The position numbers and the translations under genes are program-made. A model generated the notes under the pieces. It saw only the letters and a list, made by a program, of their open reading frames with translations. It made no database searches and was not told the origin of the DNA. A stretch of DNA of 64,000 bases from G965220075 sp965220075 (GTDB lineage: Bacteria > Chloroflexota > UBA11872), in NCBI GenBank assembly GCA_965220075.1, contig OZ244806.1, positions 2,108,001 to 2,172,000 of the forward strand. Direction: 5' to 3'. Below, in pieces: positions 1 through 7,968 of the stretch. Each line of letters starts with the position of its first letter. Position 1 is the first letter of the stretch.

Positions 1-168
1 GCGCGAGCGATACGAAAGGTCCGGGCGCGAAAAAGCCGTTGCCGCGCGGCGCGCCACTTAGATCACGGGTATCCCACGAGCACCGTTCACAGCCGCCGCG
101 GCGACCTAAACGCTTCCGCCGATACGCTCAGCTCACCGCCGCGCGCGCGGGCGCAGGCGGCGCTCAAC

Positions 169-693
169 CTAGGCGCGGCGCCGCCAGTGTCCGTTGACAT
201 AGGGCGCCCAGGTTGGGTCCATGCGGCCCGAGGTCATCTGAAAGATCGTGTGGTACATCGCCGAGCGCGGGCGCCGCGGTGGACGGTGCAGACGCATGTC
301 GGCCTCGCGCGGCGTGCGCCCGGCCTTGCGCAGGTTGCAGTGCAGGCAGGCCGTCACGAGGTTCTCCCAGCGGCGCTTGCCGCCCATGCGGCGCGGTATC
401 ACGTGGTCCACGGTGAGATTGCTGCCGTTGGCGCCGCAGTACTGACAGGTGTGGTCATCGCGCACGAAGACCTCGCGCCGGCTCAGCTTCACCTGCGGAC
501 GCGGCCGCCGCACGTGATAGAGCATGCGAATGACGGCGGGCCGGGGAAAGATCTGCCGCGGGCTGCGGATGCCCTGCTCATGTTGGACGATCGCCTCGGC
601 CTTGCCCTTGATGAGCAGGCCCACCGCCCGCCGGGTTCTGCAAACGTGCAGCGGCTCGTAGTTCTGGTTTAGCAGGAGAACCGCGCCGCTCAC
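169..693 (-). CDS. HNH endonuclease family protein
   Basis: Small nuclease of the HNH superfamily, about 174 residues. The N-terminal block 'LLLNQNYEPLHVC' (residues 6-18) and 'GKAEAIV' typify a standalone HNH family widespread in Chloroflexota and Cyanobacteria. The nuclease fold is in the second half: CxxC at 83/86, the DH pair at 96-97 (VDHVIPRRMGG), the N of 'RWENLVTACLHCN' near 111 and a second CxxC at 116/119, giving a zinc-stapled HNH site. I chose the GTG at 693 because family homology begins there; an open frame continues upstream to 864 but looks like non-conserved low-complexity sequence. It is transcribed away from the TIGR03936 gene. Substrate and role are unknown; it probably nicks or cuts DNA. 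Confidence 0.8.
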   Translation of the reverse strand: MSGAVLLLNQNYEPLHVCRTRRAVGLLIKGKAEAIVQHEQGIRSPRQIFPRPAVIRMLYHVRRPRPQVKLSRREVFVRDDHTCQYCGANGSNLTVDHVIPRRMGGKRRWENLVTACLHCNLRKAGRTPREADMRLHRPPRRPRSAMYHTIFQMTSGRMDPTWAPYVNGHWRRRA

Positions 694-866
694 CGATTGT
701 CGGGCACCCGCGTGAAAACGATATCTATATGCTACAAGCCGGATGTCGGGTCTTGCTTGCCGCCGCCAGCGTGTGAGTCGCCGGGTCGAGACACAGCCCC
801 GGACCGGGCTCTCACGCCCGGGCGCGCCGGCTAGAGACGCCAAGGCGGGTCGGGGGAGGTGCACGC

Positions 867-1505
867 TTGAGCTCGGCAGACTCGCCGGATAGCCCCCTGC
901 ACTTCTACCTAGTGCGCTTCGCGAAAAGCGGGCCGGCGCGCTACATCTCTCAACACGACGTGCGTCGGGCCTGGGAACGCGCCAACCGCCGAGCGCGCTT
1001 GCCGCTGGCCTACAGCCGCGGGTTCAGCCCCAAGCCGCGCCTGAGCTTCGGGCCGCCGCTGCAGACGGGCACCGAGGGACTGCGTGAGTACATGATCATG
1101 GCCCTGCAGGAGGCGCTCTGCGCGGAGGAAGTGCGCTTGCGCCTGAGCGCCGCGGCCATCGATGGACTGCCGGTCGTCGCGGTGACGCCGTCCCGCCGGT
1201 CCAAGGCGCGCCCGCTGTGGGCGGACTATCACTTGCACGTTTCAGGGCCGCCCAGCGGCTTTACCGAACGAGTAGCGGGCCTGCGCGGTGACGAGCCGGT
1301 GATGGTCCCGCGCGGCGGCGCCGGTGTTGTGCGGGACATCCGGCCGGGCGTGCTCGACATCGAGCTGGCGGAGGAGGACCGTCTGAACGCGCGCTTGAGT
1401 CTTGATCCGGAAGGCATGGTGACCCCGCGAGATCTGAGCGCAGCGCTGGGGACGGAGTTCGCGCGCATAACCCGTCGAGACATTGAGCTCGCCGCCGACG
1501 CCTGA
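867..1505 (+). CDS. TIGR03936 / DUF2344 family protein (radical-SAM-linked)
   Basis: 212-residue protein of the TIGR03936 (DUF2344) family, which in many bacteria is the C-terminal part of, or sits next to, a B12-binding radical SAM protein. Diagnostic blocks near the N-terminus are 'RFAKSGPARYISQHDVRRAW' and 'PLAYSRGFSPKPRLSFGPPL', followed by 'GLREYM'. Here it is a standalone gene with no radical SAM partner visible. The start is TTG at 867, with an excellent GGAGGT ribosome binding site 6-7 bases upstream. It overlaps the following kinase-like gene by 23 bases, suggesting translational coupling. Biochemical role is unknown. Confidence 0.85.
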   Translation: MSSADSPDSPLHFYLVRFAKSGPARYISQHDVRRAWERANRRARLPLAYSRGFSPKPRLSFGPPLQTGTEGLREYMIMALQEALCAEEVRLRLSAAAIDGLPVVAVTPSRRSKARPLWADYHLHVSGPPSGFTERVAGLRGDEPVMVPRGGAGVVRDIRPGVLDIELAEEDRLNARLSLDPEGMVTPRDLSAALGTEFARITRRDIELAADA

Positions 1506-2412
1506 CGAGCTCGCCCGGGCCGGGAAGGTCCTGGAAGCGGCGGGGATCGACCCGCACGCGGCGCAGACAGCCGTGCGCGGCGGCGGGAATGTGCTGCGTC
1601 TGGACGCCGCCGGCCGCCGGCTTGCCTGCAAGCTGTTCTTGGGACCGTCCGCGCTGGAACGCTTGGATACAGAGGCGGCGCTGTACGCGCAGCTGCATCC
1701 GCGCGGAGCGCCGGTTCCGCGCCTGGTGAAGCAAGAACCCGGCGCGCTGGCGCTCCTTCGCGAGTGGGCGCCAGGGGAGCCGTTGGACGCCGCACTGCGA
1801 GCGGGGCGAGCCGGGCACATGGCGGAGTCCGTGTTGGCGGCCTGGCGGCGATTGCTTGCGACGCTCGCGCCCTGGACCGAGGCGCTCGCGTCCGCGCGCC
1901 TGGAGCGCGCCCAAAGTCTCCGTCTCAGCGAGCTGGAAGCCGTCAGTCGGACAATAGCGGAAGCGTCGGTCTCGGTGCGGCCCTTCCTGATTCCGCCCAG
2001 CGCCCGCAGTCACCTGTGCGGACTGCCCGAACTAATCGCGCGGACGCGCGTGTGCACGGTCCCGCTGGATCTGGCGCCATCGAACGTGATCCTGAACGCG
2101 CGCGGCGCCATCTTTGTCGATCTGGAGATCGTCGGGCTCGACTTTCCGGCCATGTCGCTGTGCAAGACGCTGATGCTCGGGTGCGGCCCGGCGGCCGGAC
2201 GTACACCCGCTTCGCTGCTGGACGGCGCCTGGCCGGAGGCGGATGGGGTCGAGCGCAGCGCATTGGAGGCCGCGTACACGCTCGTGGCGCTGGCCGACGC
2301 CGCTGGCGTATGGCGCCGCGACCGAGCTCCTTGCGCCGAGGCTCTCGATCTGGTGCGCCGAGCTCCCGGCTATTCCGAAGTCACCCGTGGCATTAGAGAT
2401 GCGCTGAAGTAG
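1483..2412 (+). CDS. Phosphotransferase (APH / choline-kinase-like fold)
   Basis: 309-residue protein with the layout of the aminoglycoside phosphotransferase/choline kinase (APH) superfamily. The nucleotide lobe holds 'ACKLFLGP' (Lys50, probable ATP-binding lysine) and a Glu in 'LDTEAALYAQL'. The catalytic loop is 'LDLAPSNVILN' (Asp196, Asn201), and the metal-binding DFG equivalent is 'FVDLE' (Asp213). The usual His before the catalytic Asp is missing. It starts at TTG 1483 inside the end of the TIGR03936 gene and is probably co-transcribed with it. Substrate cannot be inferred; resistance is only one possibility and a metabolite kinase is as likely. Confidence 0.6.
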   Translation: MSSPPTPDELARAGKVLEAAGIDPHAAQTAVRGGGNVLRLDAAGRRLACKLFLGPSALERLDTEAALYAQLHPRGAPVPRLVKQEPGALALLREWAPGEPLDAALRAGRAGHMAESVLAAWRRLLATLAPWTEALASARLERAQSLRLSELEAVSRTIAEASVSVRPFLIPPSARSHLCGLPELIARTRVCTVPLDLAPSNVILNARGAIFVDLEIVGLDFPAMSLCKTLMLGCGPAAGRTPASLLDGAWPEADGVERSALEAAYTLVALADAAGVWRRDRAPCAEALDLVRRAPGYSEVTRGIRDALK

Positions 2413-2451
2413 ACTGAGGCATTGGCGCTTCTGAGGCATAAGTGGACCACC

Positions 2452-2706
2452 ATGACTGAGGAATTCAAGCCCCGCGCCCGCGATCTCGTGATCGGCGGCA
2501 TTCCCTGGATAGCGCGCATGTCGGACAAGGCGCGCGCGAAGGCCGACGGCTCGATCGGCGACTACTGCTATCCGTGCCCTATCGACCAGCGCGTGCTGGG
2601 CGAGCTGGGCATATCGGCCGCCGAGTTCCTGCGCATCGCCACCGGGTCGGACTCCGACGGCAAGCTGGTCGAGGAAGTCAACTCGGCCCGCCAACCGCAG
2701 AGCTGA
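2452..2706 (+). CDS. DUF5069 domain protein
   Basis: 84-residue soluble protein. The pattern 'PRARDLVIGGIPWIARMSDK' followed by 'RAKADGSIGDYCYPCPID' and 'ELGISAAEFLRIA' matches my recollection of the uncharacterised DUF5069 family: a shared signature of 'GG...R..DKARA' and a short helical C-terminus. I chose ATG 2452; a TTG at 2422 would add ten residues of unconvincing sequence. It lies 39 bases after the kinase-like gene and may share its transcript. Function unknown. Confidence 0.6.
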   Translation: MTEEFKPRARDLVIGGIPWIARMSDKARAKADGSIGDYCYPCPIDQRVLGELGISAAEFLRIATGSDSDGKLVEEVNSARQPQS

Positions 2707-2960
2707 GCGGAATCCAGCTTTAGAGCCCTCGATCGCCGGGTCGGCCTGAGCGCCGGCAATCGGCACCCCAGGGTACTGTCACATAGGCGGGAACCCCAGA
2801 GCGCCGTGAGAACGCGCCGCCCGGTTTGCGCGGCGGCAGGCCGCGGGTGGGCCCGGCGCGTCCAATACGCTGGCGCAAATGGTCCCGGCAGGCGCCGCGT
2901 CGATCCGGACAGAAGAGGTGCTAGCCTCGACGCACCAGAGGACTAGACCCGGAGGCGTCT

Positions 2961-4046
2961 ATGCCGCGAGTTCTGGCGGCCATGAGCGGCGGCGTTGACA
3001 GCTCGGTGGCTGCCGCGCTGCTGGCGCAGCGCGGCTTCGAGGTCATCGGCGTAACTCTCAATCAATGGCCCAAGTCGCTCATGGCCAACGCCACGGGGCG
3101 AAGCGGATGCTGCACTCCGCGAACCATCGACGACGCGCGCCGCGTCTGCCGAACTCTCGGCGTGGCGCACTACGTCATCGATTACCGCAAGGAGTTCGAG
3201 CGCGCGGTGATCTCTCCCTGGACGCGAAGTTACCTGGCGGGGGAAACGCCCAATCCGTGCGTGATGTGCAATCGTGCCGTGCGCTTCGGCGAGCTGCTCT
3301 TCAAGGCCGCTGAGCTGGGCGCGGATTTCATCGCCACCGGTCACTATGCGCGCATTGCGAGGGATCAGGCCAGCGGGCGATACCGGCTGCTGACCGCTAT
3401 CGACAAAAAAAAGGACCAGAGCTACGTCCTGCACGTGCTGGGTCAGCGGCAGCTGGAGCGCGTGATGTTCCCGTTGGGTGAGCTGACAAAGCCGCGCGTG
3501 CGCGACCTTGCGAGGGGCATGGGGCTCTCGGTTGCAGACAAGCCGGAGAGCCAGGAAATCTGCTTCGTGCCGGACAACGACTACGTCAGCGTGGTGCGCA
3601 AGCGCGGCTCCAGCGGTCCCGGCGTGATCGAAGACTCGGAAGGACGGGCGCTGGGCCGGCACGACGGGATCGAGGCGTTCACCGTGGGGCAGCGCCGCCG
3701 TCTGGGGATCGACGGAAGCGGCGGAGCGCGTTACGTGCGGCGCATCGACCCCGCCCGCAACGCGGTGGTGGTGGGCGAACGCGAGCAGGCGTTCGCCACC
3801 CACGTGCGCGTGCGCGACGTGCACTGGGTGGCCGGTGACGGTGGGCGGCCGCCTGACAGACTGAGCGTGAAGACCCGCTACCGCATTGCGCCGGAGCGCG
3901 CGCGCTTCGCGCAGCGCGGAGCGCGTGAAGTCACACTGGCCTTCGACGCTCCCACCTGGGCGCCGGCGCCCGGCCAGTCGGCGGTCTTCTACGCCGGAGA
4001 CGAAGTGCTGGGGGGCGGCGCTATCGCGGAGACGTGGTCCGCATGA
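2961..4046 (+). CDS. mnmA: tRNA-specific 2-thiouridylase MnmA
   Basis: Transfers sulfur to U34 of tRNA-Lys, -Glu and -Gln to make 2-thiouridine, using ATP to adenylate the base. 361 residues, full family length. Visible features: PP-loop 'SGGVDSS' (9-15), catalytic cysteine in 'NPCVMCN' (Cys100), tRNA/ATP contacts 'ATGHYAR' (125-131), the second catalytic cysteine in 'SQEICFVPD' (Cys201), and the C-terminal beta-barrel domain ending in 'YAGDEVLGGG'. A GGAGG ribosome binding site precedes ATG 2961. The stop overlaps the start of the zinc-ribbon gene in an ATGA arrangement. All catalytic residues are present. Confidence 0.97.
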   Translation: MPRVLAAMSGGVDSSVAAALLAQRGFEVIGVTLNQWPKSLMANATGRSGCCTPRTIDDARRVCRTLGVAHYVIDYRKEFERAVISPWTRSYLAGETPNPCVMCNRAVRFGELLFKAAELGADFIATGHYARIARDQASGRYRLLTAIDKKKDQSYVLHVLGQRQLERVMFPLGELTKPRVRDLARGMGLSVADKPESQEICFVPDNDYVSVVRKRGSSGPGVIEDSEGRALGRHDGIEAFTVGQRRRLGIDGSGGARYVRRIDPARNAVVVGEREQAFATHVRVRDVHWVAGDGGRPPDRLSVKTRYRIAPERARFAQRGAREVTLAFDAPTWAPAPGQSAVFYAGDEVLGGGAIAETWSA

Positions 4047-4369
4047 CCGATACCGCGCCAACGGACGAAGACGTCTACTGTCCGCGCTGCTTTCAGGTCG
4101 TGGACAATCGGCGCGTGTGGTGCCGGCACTGCGGCCAGTTCATCCACGCCAACACCACGGGCAACTCGAAGGAGTGGGACACGCGCGAGCCGCGCTGGTG
4201 GCAGACGTACGTATCCGTCAGCCTGCCGGTCAACCGCCCCGATGACGAAGGCGAGACCTCGGCTGCCGGTGACGAGGAAGCGGCGGTATCAAGCGACCCT
4301 GGCACGCCGGCCGACGCGGACGCGGAGGCCGGAGGCGCTAGCCCGCAAGCCGATAGCGAACGAGCTTGA
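4043..4369 (+). CDS. Zinc-ribbon hypothetical protein
   Basis: 108 residues. The N-terminal third carries two CxxC knuckles, 'CPRC' (13-16) and 'CRHC' (27-30), spaced as in a zinc ribbon. The C-terminal half is acidic, low-complexity and likely disordered, rich in D, E, A and G. ATG 4043 overlaps the mnmA stop, so it is translationally coupled to mnmA. The 3' end overlaps the convergent glycosyltransferase gene by about 32 bases. The function is not recognisable; linkage with mnmA could hint at an RNA-related role, but that is speculation. Confidence 0.65.
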   Translation: MTDTAPTDEDVYCPRCFQVVDNRRVWCRHCGQFIHANTTGNSKEWDTREPRWWQTYVSVSLPVNRPDDEGETSAAGDEEAAVSSDPGTPADADAEAGGASPQADSERA

Positions 4370-5000
4370 GGAGCGCCTTAGGGCCGTCGGACCACCACCG
4401 GAGCTTTTTCATTTCGCGCGGCGCGTAGCTGATCGGCGCCTGAGCGATTCGCTCGCCGCCGCGGATGAAGCGGGCGGTCAGCTCGACTTCTATATCGAAC
4501 GCCTGCGACTGAAGCTCCACGCCCTCTAAGACCTCGCGCCGCCACATCTTGTAGCAGGTCTCCATGTCGCGGATGGCGACCCCGTAAAAAAGATTCGTGA
4601 CAAGCGTCAGAAAGCCGTTGCCCAACCGGTAGAGCCGCGACTGGCGGGAGAGGTCTCGATAGCCGTAGACCACGCGTGCTTCGCCGGCCAGGATCGGCGC
4701 CAGCAGCCGCGCAAAGTCCTGCGGGTCGTACTCGAGATCCGCGTCCTGAATCACCACCACGTCGCCCGTCGCATAGGCGAGACCGGTTCGAATGGCGGCG
4801 CCTTTGCCACGGTTGTCGGCGTGTTCGATCAGACGCACGTCCGGCACTCGGGACGCCTTGATCTCAGCCACCGTGGCGTCGCTGGACCGATCGTCCACGA
4901 CGATGATCTCGGTCTCCAGCTCCACGGCCGCGACTCGCTCCAGCACCGCGGCGATGGTGAGCGCCTCATTGAAGGCGGGCACGATGACGGAGACTTTCAT
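4338..5000 (-). CDS. Family 2 glycosyltransferase (DPM1-like), copy 1
   Basis: 220-residue GT-A fold glycosyltransferase of the dolichol/polyprenol-phosphate sugar transferase type, with no membrane helices. Seen: 'VSVIVPAFNEA' (3-13), 'EIIVVDDRSSD' with the nucleotide-binding DD at 36-37, 'RGKGAAIRTGL', and the metal-binding 'QDADLEYDP' (DxD at 86-88). It probably moves an activated sugar to a lipid phosphate at the inner face of the membrane. ATG 5000 overlaps the stop of the upstream GT2 gene (ATGA), so the two form an operon. A decayed duplicate lies at 61590-62000. Confidence 0.88.
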   Translation of the reverse strand: MKVSVIVPAFNEALTIAAVLERVAAVELETEIIVVDDRSSDATVAEIKASRVPDVRLIEHADNRGKGAAIRTGLAYATGDVVVIQDADLEYDPQDFARLLAPILAGEARVVYGYRDLSRQSRLYRLGNGFLTLVTNLFYGVAIRDMETCYKMWRREVLEGVELQSQAFDIEVELTARFIRGGERIAQAPISYAPREMKKLRWWSDGPKALLKLVRYRLAG

Positions 5001-5835
5001 CGCAGAGCGATCCAAAGCCGCGCGATGTCGACAAACGAATGCGCCACGACCGCGGGGCTGTTCCCTGATTGCTTGCCCGCCCTGCGCGCGAAGTGGCGCA
5101 CGCCCACCTGACCGAAAGTGTGGCCGGCCCGCACGGCGCGGGCGATCAGCTCAGCCGAGATCGCCGCGCCGCGGCCGGCTTCCAGCGCCGCCGCGCTGAC
5201 GGCCGATCGTCGGAAGAGCTTGAAGCCGCAATCCAAGTCTCGAACGCGCAGGTTCAGGGCCAGGCGCACGAACGTCTCCCAGAGCCGTGCGTTGATCCGG
5301 CGGTAGAGCGGATCGGCCCGCCGTAGTCGATATCCCAAGACGAATCCGTGATCGCCCAGCGCGGCCAGCACGGCGGGCAAATCCTCCAGCGTGAACTGCC
5401 CGTCGCCGTCCGTGTAGCAGACCAGGTCCTTCGAGGCCGACGCAAAGCCTGTCCTGAGCGCGTGTCCGTAGCCGCGGTTGCCGGCATGGGAGACCACGCG
5501 GACACGGCTGTCGGTCTTGGCGATGGCCTCGGCACGCTCGGCCGTGCCGTCCGTCGATCCGTCATCCACCACGATGATCTCGAAGTCGGCCGCCATGCTG
5601 GTCAGATGCGTAACCGCCCCCCGAACGACGGCGTCGACGTTGGCGGCCTCGTTGTGGCAGGGAAAGAAGAGCGAGATCGAGACGCCCGCGTGTGCGGATT
5701 CGGCGGCGGCTTGCGTCATCAGTGCTTCGGCGTTAGCCCTATCGCATGCAGCGACCGTCTACAACCCCGCACGCCCGCTGCGTGCCGGTAGCGCGATCTT
5801 CAAGCGGCGGAAACTAGCACAGTACTCCGGCCCAG
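4575..5835. repeat. Large direct repeat, copy 1 (GT2 pair plus upstream ~100 bp)
   Basis: This stretch matches about 61590-62860 in the same orientation over roughly 1.25 kb, judged by eye. The match covers most of one GT2 gene, all of the other and about 100 bases of upstream non-coding sequence (shared 'ACCCCGCACGCC' and 'CTAGCACAGT' blocks). The limits are approximate. It represents an old duplication, or recombination-prone direct repeats about 57 kb apart. Confidence 0.75.
4997..5719 (-). CDS. Family 2 glycosyltransferase, copy 1
   Basis: 240-residue GT2 enzyme, first gene of a two-gene operon. Motifs: 'ISLFFPCHNEAANV', 'FEIIVVDDGSTDGT', 'RGYGHALRTGF', DxD-type 'CYTDGDGQFT', and acceptor-site 'LDCGFKLFRRSA'. 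No transmembrane segments are obvious, so it is presumably a cytoplasmic, membrane-associated polyprenol-phosphate glycosyltransferase or a relative used in glycan assembly. The paired GT2 arrangement suggests successive steps or two lipid-linked sugars. A closely similar intact copy is at 62019-62738, where 'VVDDGSTDGT' reads 'VVNDGSTDGT'. Confidence 0.88.
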   Translation of the reverse strand: MTQAAAESAHAGVSISLFFPCHNEAANVDAVVRGAVTHLTSMAADFEIIVVDDGSTDGTAERAEAIAKTDSRVRVVSHAGNRGYGHALRTGFASASKDLVCYTDGDGQFTLEDLPAVLAALGDHGFVLGYRLRRADPLYRRINARLWETFVRLALNLRVRDLDCGFKLFRRSAVSAAALEAGRGAAISAELIARAVRAGHTFGQVGVRHFARRAGKQSGNSPAVVAHSFVDIARLWIALR

Positions 5836-5859
5836 TGGCCCGCACACCTAGAATGGTGC

Positions 5860-7968
5860 ATGAGTCCCGAAAGCACCGGAGGATGGGGCTATCGCGTGAC
5901 CTACGACGCACGGCGCGCCCTGGAGCTTCTCCGACTCGGCACTGAGCAGCGGCACGCGCGTTTTCGCGAGGGGCAGGAAGAAGCCATCCGGCACGTCGTT
6001 GACGGGGCCGGGCCGCTCCTGATCGTAGAGCGTACCGGCTGGGGCAAGAGCTTCGTCTACTTTATCGCGGCCAAGCTGCTGCGCGAGGCCGGGCACGGAC
6101 CGGCGCTCCTCATCTCGCCGCTGCTGGCGCTGATGCGCAACCAGATCGAGGCGGCGGAGCGCATGGGCGTCCGCGCGGAAACGATCAACTCCGACAACGT
6201 GGCTAAGTGGCGCGAGGTCGAGGATCGTATCCGGCGCGACCAGATCGACATGCTGCTCATCTCACCCGAGCGGCTGGCCAACGAGCGGTTCGTCACGGAA
6301 GTGCTCGCGCCCATCGCGGGCCAGATCGCCCTGCTGGTGATCGACGAGGCGCATTGCATTTCGGATTGGGGGCACGACTTTCGACCGGATTACCGGCGCA
6401 TCGAACGGATCGTGAGAACTCTCCCGCCGAACCTGCGGCTGCTGGCCACCACGGCCACCGCCAACAACCGGGTGCTGCAGGATCTACGGGGCGTGCTTGG
6501 CCCCGATGGCACAGTGCGGCGGGGTGACCTGAACCGGCCTTCGTTGTTGCTGCAGACCGTGCGTCTACCCAGTCAGGCCGAGCGGTTGGCCTGGCTGGCG
6601 GAGCGGCTGAGCGAAGTCGGCGGAAGCGGGATCATCTACACGCTCACAGTGCGGGACGCGGAGCAGGTAGCGGAATGGCTGCAAGCGCGCGGATTCAACG
6701 TTGAGGCGTACACCGGCCAGACCGGTGAGCGCCGGCCGGAACTGGAGCAGGCGCTGCTGGCGAACCGCGTCAAGGCGCTCGTGGCAACCACGGCGCTCGG
6801 TATGGGCTTTGACAAGCCCGATCTATCCTTCGTGTTTCACTACCAAGCGCCGGGATCGGTGACTCACTACTACCAGCAGGTGGGGCGCGCCGGGCGGGCG
6901 CTGGACTTCAGCTACGGCGCGCTGCTCAGCGGCCGCGAGGAAACGGATATCACGAGCCACTTTATCAACACGGCGTTCCCATCGCGTGAGGAAGTCGAGA
7001 AGGTGTTGGCCGAGTTGGACAGAGCGCCCCAAGGCCTCTCAGTCCCTGAGTTGATGCAGCAGGTGAACATGCACTGGCGGCGCATCGAGAATGCGACCAA
7101 ACTGCTATCGCTCGAATCCCCCGCGCCTATCGCGCTTGAGGGCGACAAATGGCAACTAGTTGCTGCGGAACTGAAGGGAGTGTTCTGGCAGCGGGTCGAG
7201 CGCCTTACGGCGCTGCGTCGGCGGGAGCAGGCGCAGATGCAAGAGTACGTGGACCTGCCCGGAGGGCATATGGAGTTCTTGATCCGCGCGTTGGACGGCA
7301 ATCCGGCAACCATCACGCGGCCTCAGGTCAGGCCGCTCCCGACGACCGCCGAAACTGGGTTGGTGCGAGAAGCGGTGGCATTCCTTCGCCGCACCAGTCT
7401 CCCGATTGAGCCGCGCAAACGATGGCCGGCCGGCGGCCAGCCCCACCTAAGGCAGCGCCTGAAGATTCCCGAGAACCTCCAGGCGTCGCCTGGGCGGGCG
7501 CTGTGCGTGTGGAGAGACGCCGGCTGGGGTGGCCTAGTGCACCAAGGAAAATACCCCGACGGTCGCTTCGCGGATGACTTGGTGGACGCCTGCGCGGAGT
7601 TGGTGCGGGAGTGGAACCCGACACCGCCGCCTACCTGGGTGACTGCCATCCCGTCGCTGCGCCGTCCTGAACTCGTGCCCGACTTCGCAGAGCGGCTAGC
7701 GCAGGCGCTGAGCCTCCCGTTTCGTGTGGTGTTGCAGCGAATCAAAGAGCATGCGGAACAGAAAGATATGCAAAACAGTGCTTACCAAGCTAGGAACGTC
7801 TGGGAGTCGTTGGTCGTTCACGGCAATCCTCCGTTCGACCCGGTGCTACTCGTCGACGATGTCATCGACTCACGCTGGACTACGACCGTGGCGGCGTACA
7901 AGCTCCGTTCCAGCGGTAGCGGTGAGGTCTTTCCACTGGCGCTGAGCTACGCGGGCCGCACCGCGTGA
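5860..7968 (+). CDS. RecQ-like helicase fused to phosphoribosyltransferase-like domain
   Basis: 702 residues. The N-terminal 380 residues are a superfamily 2 RecQ-type helicase core: Q-motif region 'FREGQEEAI', Walker A 'ERTGWGKS' (57-64), Walker B 'DEAH' (162-165), 'LLATTATANN' near 200, and motifs V/VI 'ALGMGFDKPDL' and 'YYQQVGRAGRA'. The middle resembles the winged-helix linker of RecQ relatives. The C-terminus ends in a phosphoribosyltransferase signature, 'VLLVDDVIDSRWTTT' (662-676), the PRPP-binding loop. It probably unwinds or senses DNA; the PRTase part may bind a nucleotide signal. ATG 5860 lacks a strong ribosome binding site. The stop overlaps the GTG of the DprA-like gene, so the two are a unit. 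The combination is defence-like by inference. Confidence 0.85.
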   Translation: MSPESTGGWGYRVTYDARRALELLRLGTEQRHARFREGQEEAIRHVVDGAGPLLIVERTGWGKSFVYFIAAKLLREAGHGPALLISPLLALMRNQIEAAERMGVRAETINSDNVAKWREVEDRIRRDQIDMLLISPERLANERFVTEVLAPIAGQIALLVIDEAHCISDWGHDFRPDYRRIERIVRTLPPNLRLLATTATANNRVLQDLRGVLGPDGTVRRGDLNRPSLLLQTVRLPSQAERLAWLAERLSEVGGSGIIYTLTVRDAEQVAEWLQARGFNVEAYTGQTGERRPELEQALLANRVKALVATTALGMGFDKPDLSFVFHYQAPGSVTHYYQQVGRAGRALDFSYGALLSGREETDITSHFINTAFPSREEVEKVLAELDRAPQGLSVPELMQQVNMHWRRIENATKLLSLESPAPIALEGDKWQLVAAELKGVFWQRVERLTALRRREQAQMQEYVDLPGGHMEFLIRALDGNPATITRPQVRPLPTTAETGLVREAVAFLRRTSLPIEPRKRWPAGGQPHLRQRLKIPENLQASPGRALCVWRDAGWGGLVHQGKYPDGRFADDLVDACAELVREWNPTPPPTWVTAIPSLRRPELVPDFAERLAQALSLPFRVVLQRIKEHAEQKDMQNSAYQARNVWESLVVHGNPPFDPVLLVDDVIDSRWTTTVAAYKLRSSGSGEVFPLALSYAGRTA